DNA of 64,000 nucleotides from Streptomyces chartreusis (GCF_008704715.1 NZ_CP023689.1:2542001-2606000); one strand, 5' to 3'. Shown: positions 8,626-18,225, counted from the first letter of the stretch. The notes: generated by a model from the sequence alone, not told the origin. Made by a program: numbers and translations.

Positions 8626-9432
8626 ATGCCGAGCCCACCCGCCGTCGTCGAAGCCGCCGATCTGCTCGCGGACGCCGCCCGCACCCGGGCCGCCTGCCCT
8701 CCGGTGCGTGAGCTGTTCGAGGGCGGTGGCGATCTGGAGACCGCGTACGCCGTGCAGCAGCTGGGCATCCGGCGCGGACTGGACGCCGGTCGCCGGATCG
8801 TGGGCCGGAAGATCGGCCTGACGTCCTTGGCCGTGCAGCGCCAACTCGGCGTGGACCGGCCCGACTTCGGGGCGTTGTTCGCGGACATGGCGGTGCCGGA
8901 CGGCGGTGAGGTGGCGGTCGGGCGGCTGCTCCAGCCCAAGGTGGAGGCCGAGGTGGCGCTCGTCCTCGGCCGGGATCTGCCGCACGGCGCGTGCACGGTC
9001 GTCGACGTGCTGCGGGCCGTGGACTTCGCGCTGCCCGCGCTGGAGATCGTCGACAGCCGGGTGCGGGGCTGGGACATCTCCCTGGTCGACACGGTCGCGG
9101 ACAACGCCTCCTGCGGCCTCTACGTCCTCGGAGCGACCCCCGTGCCGCTCACCGCCGTCGACCTGCGGACGGTGACGATGGCCATGACCCGCGGCGGCGG
9201 GACCGTCTCCGAGGGCACGGGCACCGACTGTCTCGGCGGTCCCCTCAACGCGGCGGTGTGGCTGGCCTCCGCGCTCGCCGAGCGGGGCGATCCACTGCGC
9301 GCGGGCGACCTGGTGCTGACGGGCGCGCTCGGCCCGATGGTGCCCGCCGGGCCGGGGGATGTGTTCGAAGCACATATCTCGGGGCTGGGCTCTGTGCGGG
9401 TCGGCTTCGCCAAGGAAGAGGGCGAACTGTGA
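8626..9432 (+). CDS. mhpD: 2-keto-4-pentenoate hydratase
   Basis: A 268-residue fumarylacetoacetase-superfamily hydratase that adds water to 2-hydroxypenta-2,4-dienoate to give 4-hydroxy-2-oxovalerate. The metal-binding segments [10 protein letters not shown] near 105 and PALEIVDSR near 138, followed by [10 protein letters not shown], are characteristic of MhpD/BphH/HsaE. AGGAGG precedes the ATG by seven bases. The stop overlaps the start of the dehydrogenase gene (GTGA). It takes the product of the hydrolase at 1224 and begins the lower pathway operon. This operon is on the opposite strand from the upper pathway genes and about 4.5 kb away, with the phosphatase and IclR genes between. Confidence 0.93.
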   Translation: MPSPPAVVEAADLLADAARTRAACPPVRELFEGGGDLETAYAVQQLGIRRGLDAGRRIVGRKIGLTSLAVQRQLGVDRPDFGALFADMAVPDGGEVAVGRLLQPKVEAEVALVLGRDLPHGACTVVDVLRAVDFALPALEIVDSRVRGWDISLVDTVADNASCGLYVLGATPVPLTAVDLRTVTMAMTRGGGTVSEGTGTDCLGGPLNAAVWLASALAERGDPLRAGDLVLTGALGPMVPAGPGDVFEAHISGLGSVRVGFAKEEGEL

Positions 9433-10403
9433 GCACCAAGGTCGCCGTCATAGGTTCCGGCAACATAGGCACCGACCTCATGATCAAGATCCTGCGGCTG
9501 TCGGAGTCGCTGGAGATCGCGGCGATGGCCGGTATCGACCCGGCCTCGGACGGGCTCGCCCGCGCTCGCCGGCTGAAGGTCGCCACGACCCACGACGGCG
9601 TCGAAGGGCTCGTCGCGCTGGACGAGTTCGCCGACGTGGAGATCGTCTTCGACGCGACGTCGGCCGGCGCCCACCGCCGTCACGACGAGGTGCTGCGCCC
9701 GCTCGGCCGCACCCTGGTCGACCTCACCCCGGCCGCCCTCGGCCCGTACGTCGTCCCGCCGGTCAACGGCGACGCCCATCTCGACGCCCCGAACGTCAAC
9801 ATGGTCACCTGCGGCGGCCAGGCCACCATCCCGGTCGTCGCCGCGGTGAACGCCGTGACCCCGGTCCACTACGGCGAGATCGTCGCGTCCATCGCCTCCC
9901 GTTCCGCCGGGCCCGGCACCCGCGCCAACATCGACGAGTTCACCGAGACGACCTCCGCCGCCGTCGAACGGGTCGGCGGCGCGGCGCGCGGCAAGGCGAT
10001 CATCGTGCTCAACCCGGCCGAGCCCCCGCTGATCATGCGGGACACCGTGCACTGCCTGGTCTCCGACTGCGCCACCGAGGCGGTCACCGCATCGGTCGAG
10101 GCGATGGTCGGGCGGGTGCGGAGGTACGTCCCCGGCTACCGGCTCAAGCAGAAGGTGCAGTTCGAGCGGGTGGCGTCCGACGACCCGCTGCGCACGCTGG
10201 CGCCCGGCGCCGGCGAGACCCTGAAGGTCTCCGTGTTCCTGGAGGTCGAGGGCGCCGCGCACTATCTGCCGGCGTACGCCGGGAACCTCGACATCATGAC
10301 CTCGGCCGCGCTGCGCACCGCGGAACGCATGGCCGCTCTCCACCGCTCCCGGCTCAGCCCGAACGGTGGGAGCCCCATCGCCCCGGAGGTGGCGTCCCGA
10401 TGA
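9429..10403 (+). CDS. mhpF: Acetaldehyde dehydrogenase (acylating)
   Basis: A 324-residue NAD+- and CoA-dependent dehydrogenase (MhpF/BphJ/HsaG) that converts the acetaldehyde, or propionaldehyde, channelled from the aldolase into acyl-CoA. The Rossmann motif [10 protein letters not shown] opens the protein and the catalytic Cys lies in [11 protein letters not shown] near 129. It starts at a GTG overlapping the mhpD stop and ends with an ATGA overlap to the aldolase gene. Such tight coupling suits the stable aldolase-dehydrogenase complex known for this pair. Confidence 0.95.
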   Translation: MSTKVAVIGSGNIGTDLMIKILRLSESLEIAAMAGIDPASDGLARARRLKVATTHDGVEGLVALDEFADVEIVFDATSAGAHRRHDEVLRPLGRTLVDLTPAALGPYVVPPVNGDAHLDAPNVNMVTCGGQATIPVVAAVNAVTPVHYGEIVASIASRSAGPGTRANIDEFTETTSAAVERVGGAARGKAIIVLNPAEPPLIMRDTVHCLVSDCATEAVTASVEAMVGRVRRYVPGYRLKQKVQFERVASDDPLRTLAPGAGETLKVSVFLEVEGAAHYLPAYAGNLDIMTSAALRTAERMAALHRSRLSPNGGSPIAPEVASR

Positions 10404-11419
10404 CCCGTCTGTACGTCCAGGACGTGACCCTGCGGGACGGCATGCACGCTGTCAGGCACCGCTGCACCGTCGACCAGGCCCGCGAGATCGCCGCCGCGCT
10501 GGACGCGGCCGGGGTGGCCGCGATCGAGATCGCCCACGGCGACGGCCTCGCCGGCTCCAGCATCAACTACGGCGTCGGCGCCCACACCGACTGGGAGTGG
10601 ATCGAGGCGGTGGTGGACGCCACGCGCCAAGCGGTGCCCACGACCCTGCTGCTGCCCGGCATCGGCACCCTGCACGACCTGCGCCAGGCACACACCTTGG
10701 GCATCCGCTCGGTACGCGTCGCCACCCACTGCACCGAGGCCGACATAGCCGCCCAGCACATGGCCGCGGCGCGGGAGTTGGGCATGGACGTCGCCGGGTT
10801 CCTGATGATGTCCCACATGGCCGAACCCGCCGAACTGGCCCGTCAGGCCAAGCTGATGGAGTCGTACGGCGCCCATTGCGTGTACGTCACCGACTCCGGC
10901 GGGCGCCTCACCATGGACGGCGTCCGCGACCGCTTCCGCGCCTACCGCGACGTCCTCGACCCGGAGACCGAGCTGGGCATCCACGCCCACCACAACCTCG
11001 CCCTGGGAGTGGCCAACACGGTCGTCGCCGTGGAGAGCGGCGCGGTACGGGTGGACGCCTCACTGGCCGGGCAGGGCGCGGGCGCCGGCAACTGTCCCCT
11101 GGAAGCGTTCATAGCGGTCGCCGACCTCATGGGTTGGGACCACATGTGTGATCTGTTCCCCCTGATGGACGCGGCCGACGATCTCGTACGGCCCTTGCAG
11201 GACCGCGAGGTGAGGGTGGACCGCGAGACCCTGAGCCTCGGCTACGCGGGCGTCTACTCCAGCTTCCTGCGGCACGCCGAGTCGGCCGCCGCCCGCCATG
11301 GCCTCGACACCCGCAGCATCCTCGTCGAGGCGGGGCGCCGCCGGATGGTGGGCGGGCAGGAGGACATGATCACGGACATCGCATTGGACCTGGCCGCACG
11401 TGCGCGGGCCGCGTCCTGA
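10400..11419 (+). CDS. mhpE: 4-hydroxy-2-oxovalerate aldolase
   Basis: A 339-residue class II, divalent-metal aldolase that cleaves 4-hydroxy-2-oxovalerate into pyruvate and acetaldehyde. The [13 protein letters not shown] motif at the N-terminus and the metal-binding HAHHNLALG near 195 are diagnostic, and the C-terminal communication domain contacting MhpF is present. It is the last gene of the operon; a long hairpin 14 bp after the stop should terminate transcription. With mhpD and mhpF it forms a complete lower meta-cleavage pathway. Confidence 0.95.
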   Translation: MTRLYVQDVTLRDGMHAVRHRCTVDQAREIAAALDAAGVAAIEIAHGDGLAGSSINYGVGAHTDWEWIEAVVDATRQAVPTTLLLPGIGTLHDLRQAHTLGIRSVRVATHCTEADIAAQHMAAARELGMDVAGFLMMSHMAEPAELARQAKLMESYGAHCVYVTDSGGRLTMDGVRDRFRAYRDVLDPETELGIHAHHNLALGVANTVVAVESGAVRVDASLAGQGAGAGNCPLEAFIAVADLMGWDHMCDLFPLMDAADDLVRPLQDREVRVDRETLSLGYAGVYSSFLRHAESAAARHGLDTRSILVEAGRRRMVGGQEDMITDIALDLAARARAAS

Positions 11420-11432
11420 CCCGCACGCGCCG

Positions 11433-11466
11433 GCGCCGCGCCCTTCCGGTGGGGAAGGCGCGGCGC
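11433..11466. terminator. GC-rich hairpin after mhpE
   Basis: The arms CGCCGCGCC (11434-11442) and GGCGCGGCG (11457-11465), with one more outer pair, continue as TTCC/GGAA around a five-base loop with one bulged C. It lies between convergent mhpE and the DUF6299 gene and can serve both. There is no U-tract, as is usual in Streptomyces. Confidence 0.7.
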
Positions 11467-11491
11467 GCGGTGTTGTCGGCGTGGAGCGTCC

Positions 11492-12028
<537 letters not shown>

Positions 12029-12194
12029 TCACCCCTTCGGTGGCGAGTCCGCTCCGACCTTCGTGGATCGGTCAGAGAGTTGTCCGCGTGTTGTCACGGT
12101 TCACAGCAGGCCGTTCCGATGAGTTCGCGGCAGGAGCATGGTCTACCCATATGGACGACCCACACGGCTCGTCCGCCCTATGTGGAGGTGCGCC

Positions 12195-12392
12195 ATGTGT
12201 TCACACCAGCCTTCATGCCCTTCCTCCTCCGACACCCTCAGCGCCCATGTGGTGGCGGCACACCCCGAGCAGGGCTGGAGCCTGTTGTGCACCGGCGCCA
12301 TCCTGTTCGACGACAGCGGCGAGCTGCTGCCCGACGGCCGCGTGGTCGCCCCGCACCGGGTGCCGGCGGACCGCCTCGCGATGGCGGCGTGA
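12195..12392 (+). CDS. Small DUF5999-family protein
   Basis: A 65-residue cytosolic protein starting MCSHQPSCPSSS and containing HPEQGWSLLCTGAILFDD and ELLPDGR. This is the conserved pattern of the actinobacterial DUF5999 family. Two Cys and a His near the N-terminus could bind metal. GGAGG stands six bases before the ATG at 12195, which rules out the longer frame from 12138. In Streptomyces it commonly appears as a single-gene unit with unknown role. It ends 43 bp from the convergent RidA gene. Confidence 0.75.
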   Translation: MCSHQPSCPSSSDTLSAHVVAAHPEQGWSLLCTGAILFDDSGELLPDGRVVAPHRVPADRLAMAA

Positions 12393-12435
12393 GCACGAGG
12401 CCCAGCAGCGCGAAGCGCAGCGGTACGGCGCCGCC

Positions 12436-12834
12436 CTACGGCAGTACGGCGAAGCCGTCGAGTTCCACCATCGCCTCCTCGTCCCACAGACGCACGGCCC
12501 CGACGACCGCCATCGCCGGATAGTTCCGGCCCGCCAACCGGCTCCAGACGCGGCCGAGTTCGGCGGCATGGGTGCGGTACGCCGCCACGTCGGTGGCGTA
12601 GACGGTGACCCGGGCGAGGTCGGCCGGTGTTCCGCCGGCCGCCGCCAGCGCGGTCAGCAGATTGGTGAGCGCCCGCTCGAACTGCTCCGGCAGTGTCTCC
12701 CCCACCACCTTGCCGTCGGAGTCGAGTGCGGTCTGCCCGGCCAGGAAGACGACGCGGGAGCCGGTGGCGACGACCGCGTGCGAGAAGCCGGTGGGCGGGG
12801 ACAGCTCCGGCGGGTTGATGCGCTCGCTGCTCAC
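12436..12834 (-). CDS. RidA-family (YjgF/YER057c/UK114) protein
   Basis: A 132-residue Rid-superfamily protein. Archetypal RidA hydrolyses reactive enamines and imines to keto acids plus ammonia. The trimer-forming pattern is visible (VFLAGQTALDSDGKVVGE, LARVTVYATDVAAY, NYPAMAVVGAVRLW). The usual catalytic Arg of RidA proper (around IPARS) is replaced by the YPAMAVV context, so this is likely a divergent Rid subgroup. The GTG start at 12834 overlaps the acyl-CoA dehydrogenase stop (GTGA). In an anthraniloyl-CoA degradation context it could deaminate the 2-amino/imino intermediate formed after ring reduction, which is an attractive inference. Confidence 0.85.
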   Translation of the reverse strand: MSSERINPPELSPPTGFSHAVVATGSRVVFLAGQTALDSDGKVVGETLPEQFERALTNLLTALAAAGGTPADLARVTVYATDVAAYRTHAAELGRVWSRLAGRNYPAMAVVGAVRLWDEEAMVELDGFAVLP

Positions 12835-14012
12835 TGGCCGGCCTCCATGGTCGCGTACAACTCCTTGGCGATGATGCCGCGTTGCACCTCGCTGGCGCCC
12901 TCGTAGATGCGCGGGGCGCGCACCTCGCGGTAGAGGTGTTCGAGCAGGTGGCCGTGGCGCAGGGCGCGGGCTCCGTGCAGCTGGACCGCCGAGTCGACGA
13001 CGTACTGCGCGGTCTCCGTCGCGAGCAGCTTCGCCATCGCCGCGCGGCCCGGCACGTCGGGGGCCTTCTCGTCGTACGCCGTCGCCGCCGCGTACACCAT
13101 GAGGCGGGCCGCCTCCGTGCGCAGGGCCATTTCGGCGACCTGGTGGGCGACGGCCTGGAGGTCTCTCAACTTGCCGCCGAACGCGTCCCGTTCGGCCGTG
13201 TGGGCGAGGGTCGCGTCCAGGGCTGCCTGTGCCATGCCGACGGCGAAGGCGCCGACGCTGGGCCGGAAGAGGTTGAGGGTGCCCATGGCGACGCGGAAGC
13301 CGCGGTCGGGCTCCCCGAGCACGTCGTCGGCGGTGACGGGGACGGCGTCGAAGGTGAGGCTGCCGATGGGGTGCGGGGAGAGCATGTCGAGGCCGGTCCC
13401 GGTGAGGCCGGGGCGGTCGGCGGGGACCAGGAAGGCGGTGACGCCGCGGGCGCCGGCGCCTGGGGTGGTGCGGGCGAAGACGGTGTAGAAGTCGGCCTCG
13501 GGGGCGTTGGAGATCCAGCACTTCTCGCCGGTGAGCCGCCAGCGTGCGGTGCCGTCGGGCTCGGCGGCCGGCGACTCTCCCTCGCCCTCGCCGTCACCTG
13601 CGGCTTCGCCCTCCGCGCGCAGCTCCAGTGCCGCCGCGTCCGACCCCGCCCCGGGCTCGCTCAGTGCGAAGGCCGCGACCGCGCTCCCCTCGGCCACCCG
13701 TGGCAGCCAGCGTTCCCGCTGGGCGCGGGTGCCGTGGGCGTGCACGGGGTGCGCGCCCAGCCCCTGGAGGGCGAGTGCGGTCTCGGCCTCCGTGCAGGAG
13801 TGGGCGAGGGACTCGCGCATGAGGCACAGGTCCAACGCTCCGGAGGTGAAGAGGCGCTCCAGCAGCCCCAGCCTGCCGAGTTCGGCGACCAGGGGGCGGT
13901 TGACATGCCCCGGCTCGCCCTTGTCCGCGAGGGGGCGCAGTCGTTCGGCGGCCAGGTCGCGCAGTTCGGCACACCAGGCGGTCTGTGACGGATCGAGTGA
14001 GAATGCGGGCAT
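12831..14012 (-). CDS. Acyl-CoA dehydrogenase
   Basis: A 393-residue FAD enzyme of the acyl-CoA dehydrogenase family, making an alpha,beta-double bond in an acyl-CoA. Motifs: ALSEPGAGSDAAA near 115, WISNAPEADFY near 170, the QLHGARALRHGHLLEHLYREVR segment and RIYEGASEVQRG near the C-terminus with the likely catalytic Glu. An acidic Gly/Glu insert (~135-155) is unusual and probably a surface loop. It begins an operon with RidA. The promoter carries the same 37-bp block as the crotonase/monooxygenase operon at 22.7 kb, so it probably belongs to the same aromatic-CoA pathway, oxidising the ring-derived acyl-CoA before cleavage. Confidence 0.88.
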   Translation of the reverse strand: MPAFSLDPSQTAWCAELRDLAAERLRPLADKGEPGHVNRPLVAELGRLGLLERLFTSGALDLCLMRESLAHSCTEAETALALQGLGAHPVHAHGTRAQRERWLPRVAEGSAVAAFALSEPGAGSDAAALELRAEGEAAGDGEGEGESPAAEPDGTARWRLTGEKCWISNAPEADFYTVFARTTPGAGARGVTAFLVPADRPGLTGTGLDMLSPHPIGSLTFDAVPVTADDVLGEPDRGFRVAMGTLNLFRPSVGAFAVGMAQAALDATLAHTAERDAFGGKLRDLQAVAHQVAEMALRTEAARLMVYAAATAYDEKAPDVPGRAAMAKLLATETAQYVVDSAVQLHGARALRHGHLLEHLYREVRAPRIYEGASEVQRGIIAKELYATMEAGQ

Positions 14013-14070
14013 TGCCGACCTCCCTGGGAGCCGTCCGCGACGGACCCACTCGGCGGACCTTCTCTACGGG

Positions 14071-14107
14071 TCCCCTCGACGATATCGCGCCCCATTGACT
14101 GTCGTCA
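14071..14107 (-). promoter_or_regulatory. Shared 37-bp promoter/operator block, copy 1 (acyl-CoA dehydrogenase operon)
   Basis: Reading toward the dehydrogenase gene the block is TGACGACAGTCAA, eight variable bases, GATAT, then TCGAGGGGA. The first part contains the inverted arms TGAC-N4-GTCA. It ends 58 bp before the ATG. Compared with 22775-22811, 30 of 37 positions are identical at the same spacing. GATAT is a likely -10 region and the TGAC/GTCA dyad a likely regulator site. It also lies in the divergent region of the ligase-paaX operon. Confidence 0.75.
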
Positions 14108-14199
14108 CCAACACGATACGCTCCCCTTGCGATCCCACCTCGACGCCCGATACGCACCACGCCCGTAAGGCAGCCCACAAGGCAAGGGGGCGAACCGCC

Positions 14200-15813
14200 A
14201 TGGCCGGTCTGCACCGATCCGCCCACGTCGACACCTTCGCCCGCGAGCACCTGCCACCGCCCGACCAGTGGCCCGAGCTCCGTTTCGACCTGCCGGGGCT
14301 GCGCTACCCCGAACGGCTCAACGCCGCGGCCGAGCTGCTCGACGGCCCCGACGACGACCGGCCCGTGTTCCACACCCCGGCCGGCGACACATGGACGTAC
14401 GGCACACTGCGAGCCCGGGTGGACCGGCTCGCCCATGTGCTCACCAGTGACCTCGGAGTCGTTCCGGGCAACCGGGTGCTGCTGCGCGGCCCGACCACAC
14501 CGTGGCTGGCCGCCTGCTGGCTGGCGGTGCTGAAGGCGGGCGCGGTCGCCGTCACCGTGCTGGCCCAGCAGCGTCCGCACGAGCTGCGGACCATGTGCGA
14601 GATCGCCCGGGTGCGGCACGCGCTGTGCGACATCCGCGCCGTGGACGACCTCGCCAAGGCCGAGATGCCCGACCTGCGCATCACGACGTACGGCGGCGAC
14701 GCCCCCGACGACCTGCTGCGCCGCCCGGCCCCCGACACGCCGTACCCGGCCGTCGACACCGCCTGCGACGACGTCGCGCTCATCGCCTTCACCTCCGGGA
14801 CCACCGGACGGCCCAAGGGCTGTATGCATTTCCACCGGGATCTGCTCGCGATAGCCGACACCTTCTCGGAACATGTGCTGCAACCACATGTGGGCGATGT
14901 CTTCGCCGGCAGTCCCCCGCTCGGCTTCACCTTCGGGCTCGGCGGACTGGTCGTCTTCCCGATGCGGGCCGGCGCCAGCGCCCTGCTCCTCGAACAGGCC
15001 GGTCCCAAGCAGCTGTTGCCCGCGATCGCCGAGCACCGGGTGTCGGTGCTGTTCACGGCCCCGACGGCGTACCGCGCGATGCTCGACGAGCTCGACCCGA
15101 ACGACATCTCCTCCCTGCGCCGCTGCGTCTCGGCGGGCGAGAACCTGCCCGCCGCCACCTGGCAGGCCTGGCACGAGCGGACCGGGCTGCGCATCATCAA
15201 CGGCATCGGCGCCACCGAGCTGCTGCACATCTTCATCTCCGCCGCCGACGAGCACATCAGGCCCGGGACGACCGGCGTACCCGTCCCCGGCTGGCACGCG
15301 CGCGTGGTCGACGACGAGGGGCAGGGCCTGCCCGACGGGGAACCGGGTCTGCTGGCCGTGCGCGGCCCCGTCGGCTGCCGCTATCTCGCCGACCCGCGGC
15401 AACGCGAGTACGTGCGCCACGGCTGGAACGTCACCGGCGACACCTACGTCCGGGAGGGTGACGGCTACTTCCGCTATGTGGCCCGCGCGGACGACATGAT
15501 CATCTCGGCCGGTTACAACATCGCGGGCCCTGAGGTCGAGGAGGCCCTGCTGCGCCACCCGGACGTCCTGGAGACGGCGGTGGTGGGGCGGCCCGACGAG
15601 GCACGCGGCCAGGTCGTCGTGGCATACGCCGTGCTCAGGGAGGGTGCGCGACGCGACGCGGAGGCCCTGCGCGCGTTCGTCAAGGCGGAGTTGGCGCCGT
15701 ACAAGTCGCCGCGCGAGATCGTCTTCCTGGACGCGCTGCCGCGCACCGCGACCGGAAAGCTCCAGCGGTTCCGGCTGCGCGACGGCGGTGACCCACAGGG
15801 TGACCGGCACTGA
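14200..15813 (+). CDS. AMP-forming aryl-CoA ligase, probable 2-aminobenzoate-CoA ligase
   Basis: A 537-residue ANL-superfamily ligase that activates an aromatic carboxylate with ATP and CoA. The P-loop-like AFTSGTTGRPKGC near 196, INGIGATELLH near 335, the TGDTY hinge region and the C-terminal PRTATGKLQR Lys are intact. IGATE with the benzoate-type C-terminal half matches the benzoate/2-aminobenzoate-CoA ligase group. The anthraniloyl-/salicylyl-CoA monooxygenase in the same locus makes anthranilate or salicylate the likely substrate. An AGGGGG site precedes the ATG at 14200; the in-frame extension to 13507 overlaps the dehydrogenase gene. It forms an operon with the PaaX-type gene 15 bp downstream. 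Confidence 0.88.
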   Translation: MAGLHRSAHVDTFAREHLPPPDQWPELRFDLPGLRYPERLNAAAELLDGPDDDRPVFHTPAGDTWTYGTLRARVDRLAHVLTSDLGVVPGNRVLLRGPTTPWLAACWLAVLKAGAVAVTVLAQQRPHELRTMCEIARVRHALCDIRAVDDLAKAEMPDLRITTYGGDAPDDLLRRPAPDTPYPAVDTACDDVALIAFTSGTTGRPKGCMHFHRDLLAIADTFSEHVLQPHVGDVFAGSPPLGFTFGLGGLVVFPMRAGASALLLEQAGPKQLLPAIAEHRVSVLFTAPTAYRAMLDELDPNDISSLRRCVSAGENLPAATWQAWHERTGLRIINGIGATELLHIFISAADEHIRPGTTGVPVPGWHARVVDDEGQGLPDGEPGLLAVRGPVGCRYLADPRQREYVRHGWNVTGDTYVREGDGYFRYVARADDMIISAGYNIAGPEVEEALLRHPDVLETAVVGRPDEARGQVVVAYAVLREGARRDAEALRAFVKAELAPYKSPREIVFLDALPRTATGKLQRFRLRDGGDPQGDRH

Positions 15814-15828
15814 TCCGTACGACCTAAG

Positions 15829-16641
15829 ATGATCAACGTGTCCGACCAACATGCACCACGGTCTCTGATTGTCACGCTCTACGGCGCCTACGGCCGCCAC
15901 ATGCCCGGCCCCGTGCCGGTCGCGGAGCTGATCAGACTGCTGGCCGCGGTCGGCGTGGACGCCCCGTCCGTCCGCTCGTCGGTGTCGCGGCTGAAGCGGC
16001 GCGGGCTGCTGCTGCCGGCCCGTACGGCGCAGGGCGCGGCCGGGTACGAACTGTCGCCGGACGCCCGTCAGTTGCTCGACGACGGCGACCGCCGCATCTA
16101 CACCGCCACGCCGCCCGAGGACGAGGGCTGGGTGCTCGCGGTGTTCTCGGTCCCGGAGTCGGAGCGGCAGAAGCGGCATGTGCTGCGCTCCCGGCTGGCC
16201 GGCCTCGGCTTCGGTACGGCGGCGCCCGGTGTGTGGATCGCGCCGGCGCGGCTCCACGAGGAGGCCCGGCACACCCTTCAGCGGCTGCGCCTGGACGAGT
16301 ACGTCGACTTCTTCCGCGGCGAGCACCTCGGCTTCACGCCGACCGCCGAGGCCGTGGCCCGCTGGTGGGACCTGGCCGCGATCGCCAAGGAGCACGACGC
16401 GTTCCTCGACCGGCACGAGCCCGTGCTGCACGACTGGGAGCGGCGGGAGGACACCCCGCCCGAGGAGGCGTACCGCGACTACCTCCTCGCCCTGGACTCC
16501 TGGCGTCACCTCCCCTACACCGACCCCGGGCTGCCCGCCCGGCTGCTGCCCGAGTACTGGCCGGGCGCGCGTTCGGCCGCCGTCTTCCAGGGACTGCACG
16601 AGCGTCTGCGCGACGCGGGGGCGACCTACGCCGGTCTGTGA
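15829..16641 (+). CDS. PaaX-family repressor
   Basis: A 270-residue regulator with an N-terminal winged helix (PRSLIVTLYGAYGR, ELIRLLAAVGVDAPSVRSSV), the middle PaaX segment (GWVLAVFSVPESERQKRH, LRSRLAGLGFG) and a C-terminal helical domain. PaaX proteins repress aryl-CoA catabolic operons and are released by the aryl-CoA ester. Here the likely inducer is the product of the ligase encoded just upstream. The natural targets are the two matching promoter blocks at 14071 and 22775. The start could be ATG 15829 or GTG 15838; neither has a strong ribosome site, which fits translation coupled to the ligase gene. Confidence 0.88.
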   Translation: MINVSDQHAPRSLIVTLYGAYGRHMPGPVPVAELIRLLAAVGVDAPSVRSSVSRLKRRGLLLPARTAQGAAGYELSPDARQLLDDGDRRIYTATPPEDEGWVLAVFSVPESERQKRHVLRSRLAGLGFGTAAPGVWIAPARLHEEARHTLQRLRLDEYVDFFRGEHLGFTPTAEAVARWWDLAAIAKEHDAFLDRHEPVLHDWERREDTPPEEAYRDYLLALDSWRHLPYTDPGLPARLLPEYWPGARSAAVFQGLHERLRDAGATYAGL

Positions 16642-16667
16642 CACCGGGCACACCATGTGCCACTAAC

Positions 16668-16683
16668 GGAACCCTCAGGTTCC
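16668..16683. terminator. Short hairpin GGAACC-CTCA-GGTTCC after paaX-type gene
   Basis: A perfect 6-bp stem with a 4-base loop, 27 bp after the PaaX-family stop codon and before cysC. It has no U-tract and a modest stem, so it is a weak terminator candidate or the upstream half of the cysC control region. Confidence 0.4.
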
Positions 16684-16703
16684 TCTGCGGCTCCTCTCAA
16701 CTT

Positions 16704-16740
16704 TCTTACCTAGCGTCCATCGGGTCGTCCGCAGGTAAGA
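16704..16740 (+). promoter_or_regulatory. Leader inverted repeat immediately before the cysC ribosome site
   Basis: The arms TCTTACCT (16704-16711) and AGGTAAGA (16733-16740) enclose 21 bases. The 3' arm ends directly at the GATGAGGA that serves cysC. The RNA hairpin could expose or hide the ribosome site; as DNA it could equally be an operator. No known riboswitch was recognised. Confidence 0.45.
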
Positions 16741-16757
16741 GATGAGGACTGTTGCGC

Positions 16758-17309
16758 ATGACCACCACGCCAAGAACCCGGGGAGCCACGGTCTGGCTGA
16801 CGGGGCTGCCGAGCGCGGGCAAGACCACGATCGCCCGGCTGCTCGGAGACCGTCTGAAGACCGAGGGACACCGCGTGGAGGTCCTCGACGGCGACGAGAT
16901 CCGGCGTTTCCTCTCCGCGGGCCTGGGCTTCTCACGGGAGGACCGCAACACCAACGTGCAGCGCATCGGCCTGGTCTCGGAGGTCCTCGCGCGCAACGGC
17001 GTGCTGTCCGTCGTCCCGGTCATCGCCCCGTACGCCGACAGCCGCGAGGCGGTGCGCAAGAGGCACGAGGCGAGCGGTACGCCGTACGTCGAGGTGCATG
17101 TGGCGACCCCGGTCGAGGTGTGCAGCGAGCGGGACGTGAAGGGGCTGTACGCCAGGCAGGCCGCGGGTCGGCTGACCGGGCTGACCGGCGTCGACGACCC
17201 GTACGAGCCGCCGTCGGATCCCTCGCTGGTCCTGCCCACACAGGTCCAGTCGCCGCAGGAGTCGGCCGACGCGGTGTACGCCGTGCTGGCGGAACGGGGG
17301 CTGCTGTGA
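16758..17309 (+). CDS. cysC: Adenylylsulfate (APS) kinase
   Basis: A 183-residue kinase that phosphorylates APS to PAPS. The P-loop GLPSAGKTT, the APS-binding DGDEIRRFLSAGLGFS and the RNTNVQRIG motif are intact. I prefer the ATG at 16758, ten bases after GAGG, over the TTG two codons earlier. It is the first gene of cysC-cysD-cysN; the stop overlaps the cysD start. No PAPS reductase or sulfite reductase gene is present on either side, unlike the usual assimilatory arrangement in Streptomyces. Confidence 0.92.
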   Translation: MTTTPRTRGATVWLTGLPSAGKTTIARLLGDRLKTEGHRVEVLDGDEIRRFLSAGLGFSREDRNTNVQRIGLVSEVLARNGVLSVVPVIAPYADSREAVRKRHEASGTPYVEVHVATPVEVCSERDVKGLYARQAAGRLTGLTGVDDPYEPPSDPSLVLPTQVQSPQESADAVYAVLAERGLL

Positions 17310-18223
17310 CGGGGGCTGCGGTGACGGGGTCCGTGCTTTCGCACCTGGACGCGCTGGAGTCCGAGGCGGTGCACATCTTCCGCGAGGTGGCGGGTGAGTT
17401 CGAGCGGCCGGTGATCCTGTTCTCCGGCGGCAAGGACTCCATCGTCATGCTGCACCTGGCGCTGAAGGCGTTCACGCCGGCGCCGGTGCCGTTCGCGCTG
17501 CTGCACGTCGACACCGGGCACAACTTCCCCGAGGTCATCGACTATCGCGACCGTGTGGTGGCCGCACATGGGCTCCGGCTCCATGTGGCCTCCGTACAGG
17601 ACTACATCGACCGGGGTGTGCTGCGCGAACGTCCCGACGGCACCCGTAACCCGCTGCAGACGCTGCCGCTGACGGAGAAGATCCAGAGCGGGAGGTTCGA
17701 CGCGGTCTTCGGCGGCGGTCGCCGGGACGAGGAGAAGGCGCGGGCCAAGGAGCGGGTGTTCAGTCTCCGGGACGAGTTCTCGCAGTGGGACCCGCGCCGG
17801 CAGCGGCCCGAGCTGTGGAACCTGTACAACGGCCGGCACGCCCCCGGCGAGCACGTCCGTGTGTTCCCGCTGTCCAACTGGACCGAGCTGGACGTGTGGC
17901 AGTACATGGCGCGCGAGCACATAGAGCTCCCGAACATCTACTACGCCCATCAGCGTGAGGTGTTCCGGCGCGGCGACATGTGGCTGACCGCCGGTGAGTG
18001 GGGCGGCCCCAAGGACGGCGAGACCGTCGAGAAGCGGCAGGTCCGCTATCGCACCGTCGGCGACATGTCCTGCACCGGCGCCGTGGACTCCGACGCCGAC
18101 ACCATCGACAGGGTGATCGCCGAGATCGCCGCCTCCCGCCTCACCGAGCGCGGCGCCACCCGCGCCGACGACAAGCTCTCCGAGGCCGCGATGGAGGACC
18201 GTAAGCGCGAGGGGTACTTCTAA
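17306..18223 (+). CDS. cysD: Sulfate adenylyltransferase small subunit
   Basis: A 305-residue PP-loop ATPase subunit of ATP sulfurylase, forming APS from sulfate and ATP. The PP-loop FSGGKDSIVMLHL near 45, the FDAVFGGGRRDEE motif and the C-terminal SEAAMEDRKREGYF typical of CysD are present. It starts at a GTG overlapping the cysC stop (GTGA). A second GTG 15 bp later sits in a near-copy of the same sequence and is a possible alternative. It needs CysN, encoded two bases downstream. Confidence 0.95.
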   Translation: MTGAAVTGSVLSHLDALESEAVHIFREVAGEFERPVILFSGGKDSIVMLHLALKAFTPAPVPFALLHVDTGHNFPEVIDYRDRVVAAHGLRLHVASVQDYIDRGVLRERPDGTRNPLQTLPLTEKIQSGRFDAVFGGGRRDEEKARAKERVFSLRDEFSQWDPRRQRPELWNLYNGRHAPGEHVRVFPLSNWTELDVWQYMAREHIELPNIYYAHQREVFRRGDMWLTAGEWGGPKDGETVEKRQVRYRTVGDMSCTGAVDSDADTIDRVIAEIAASRLTERGATRADDKLSEAAMEDRKREGYF

Positions 18224-18225
18224 GC

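Noticed and set aside
4084-9432. Open plus-strand frame of 1782 codons
   Set aside because: It covers the amidohydrolase gene out of frame and antisense DNA of the phosphatase and IclR genes; only its last 269 codons (mhpD) have family motifs and a ribosome site. Long antisense frames are expected at this GC content.
14095-14107. TTGACTGTCGTCA as a plus-strand -35 promoter for the aryl-CoA ligase gene
   Set aside because: The identical 13-mer at 22799 would then point away from its operon. Spacing and the extended 37-bp match fit a minus-strand promoter/operator for both catabolic operons instead.
13594-16656. 1020-codon minus-strand frame opposite ligase and PaaX-type genes
   Set aside because: Antisense shadow; the plus-strand proteins have complete motifs and codon bias.
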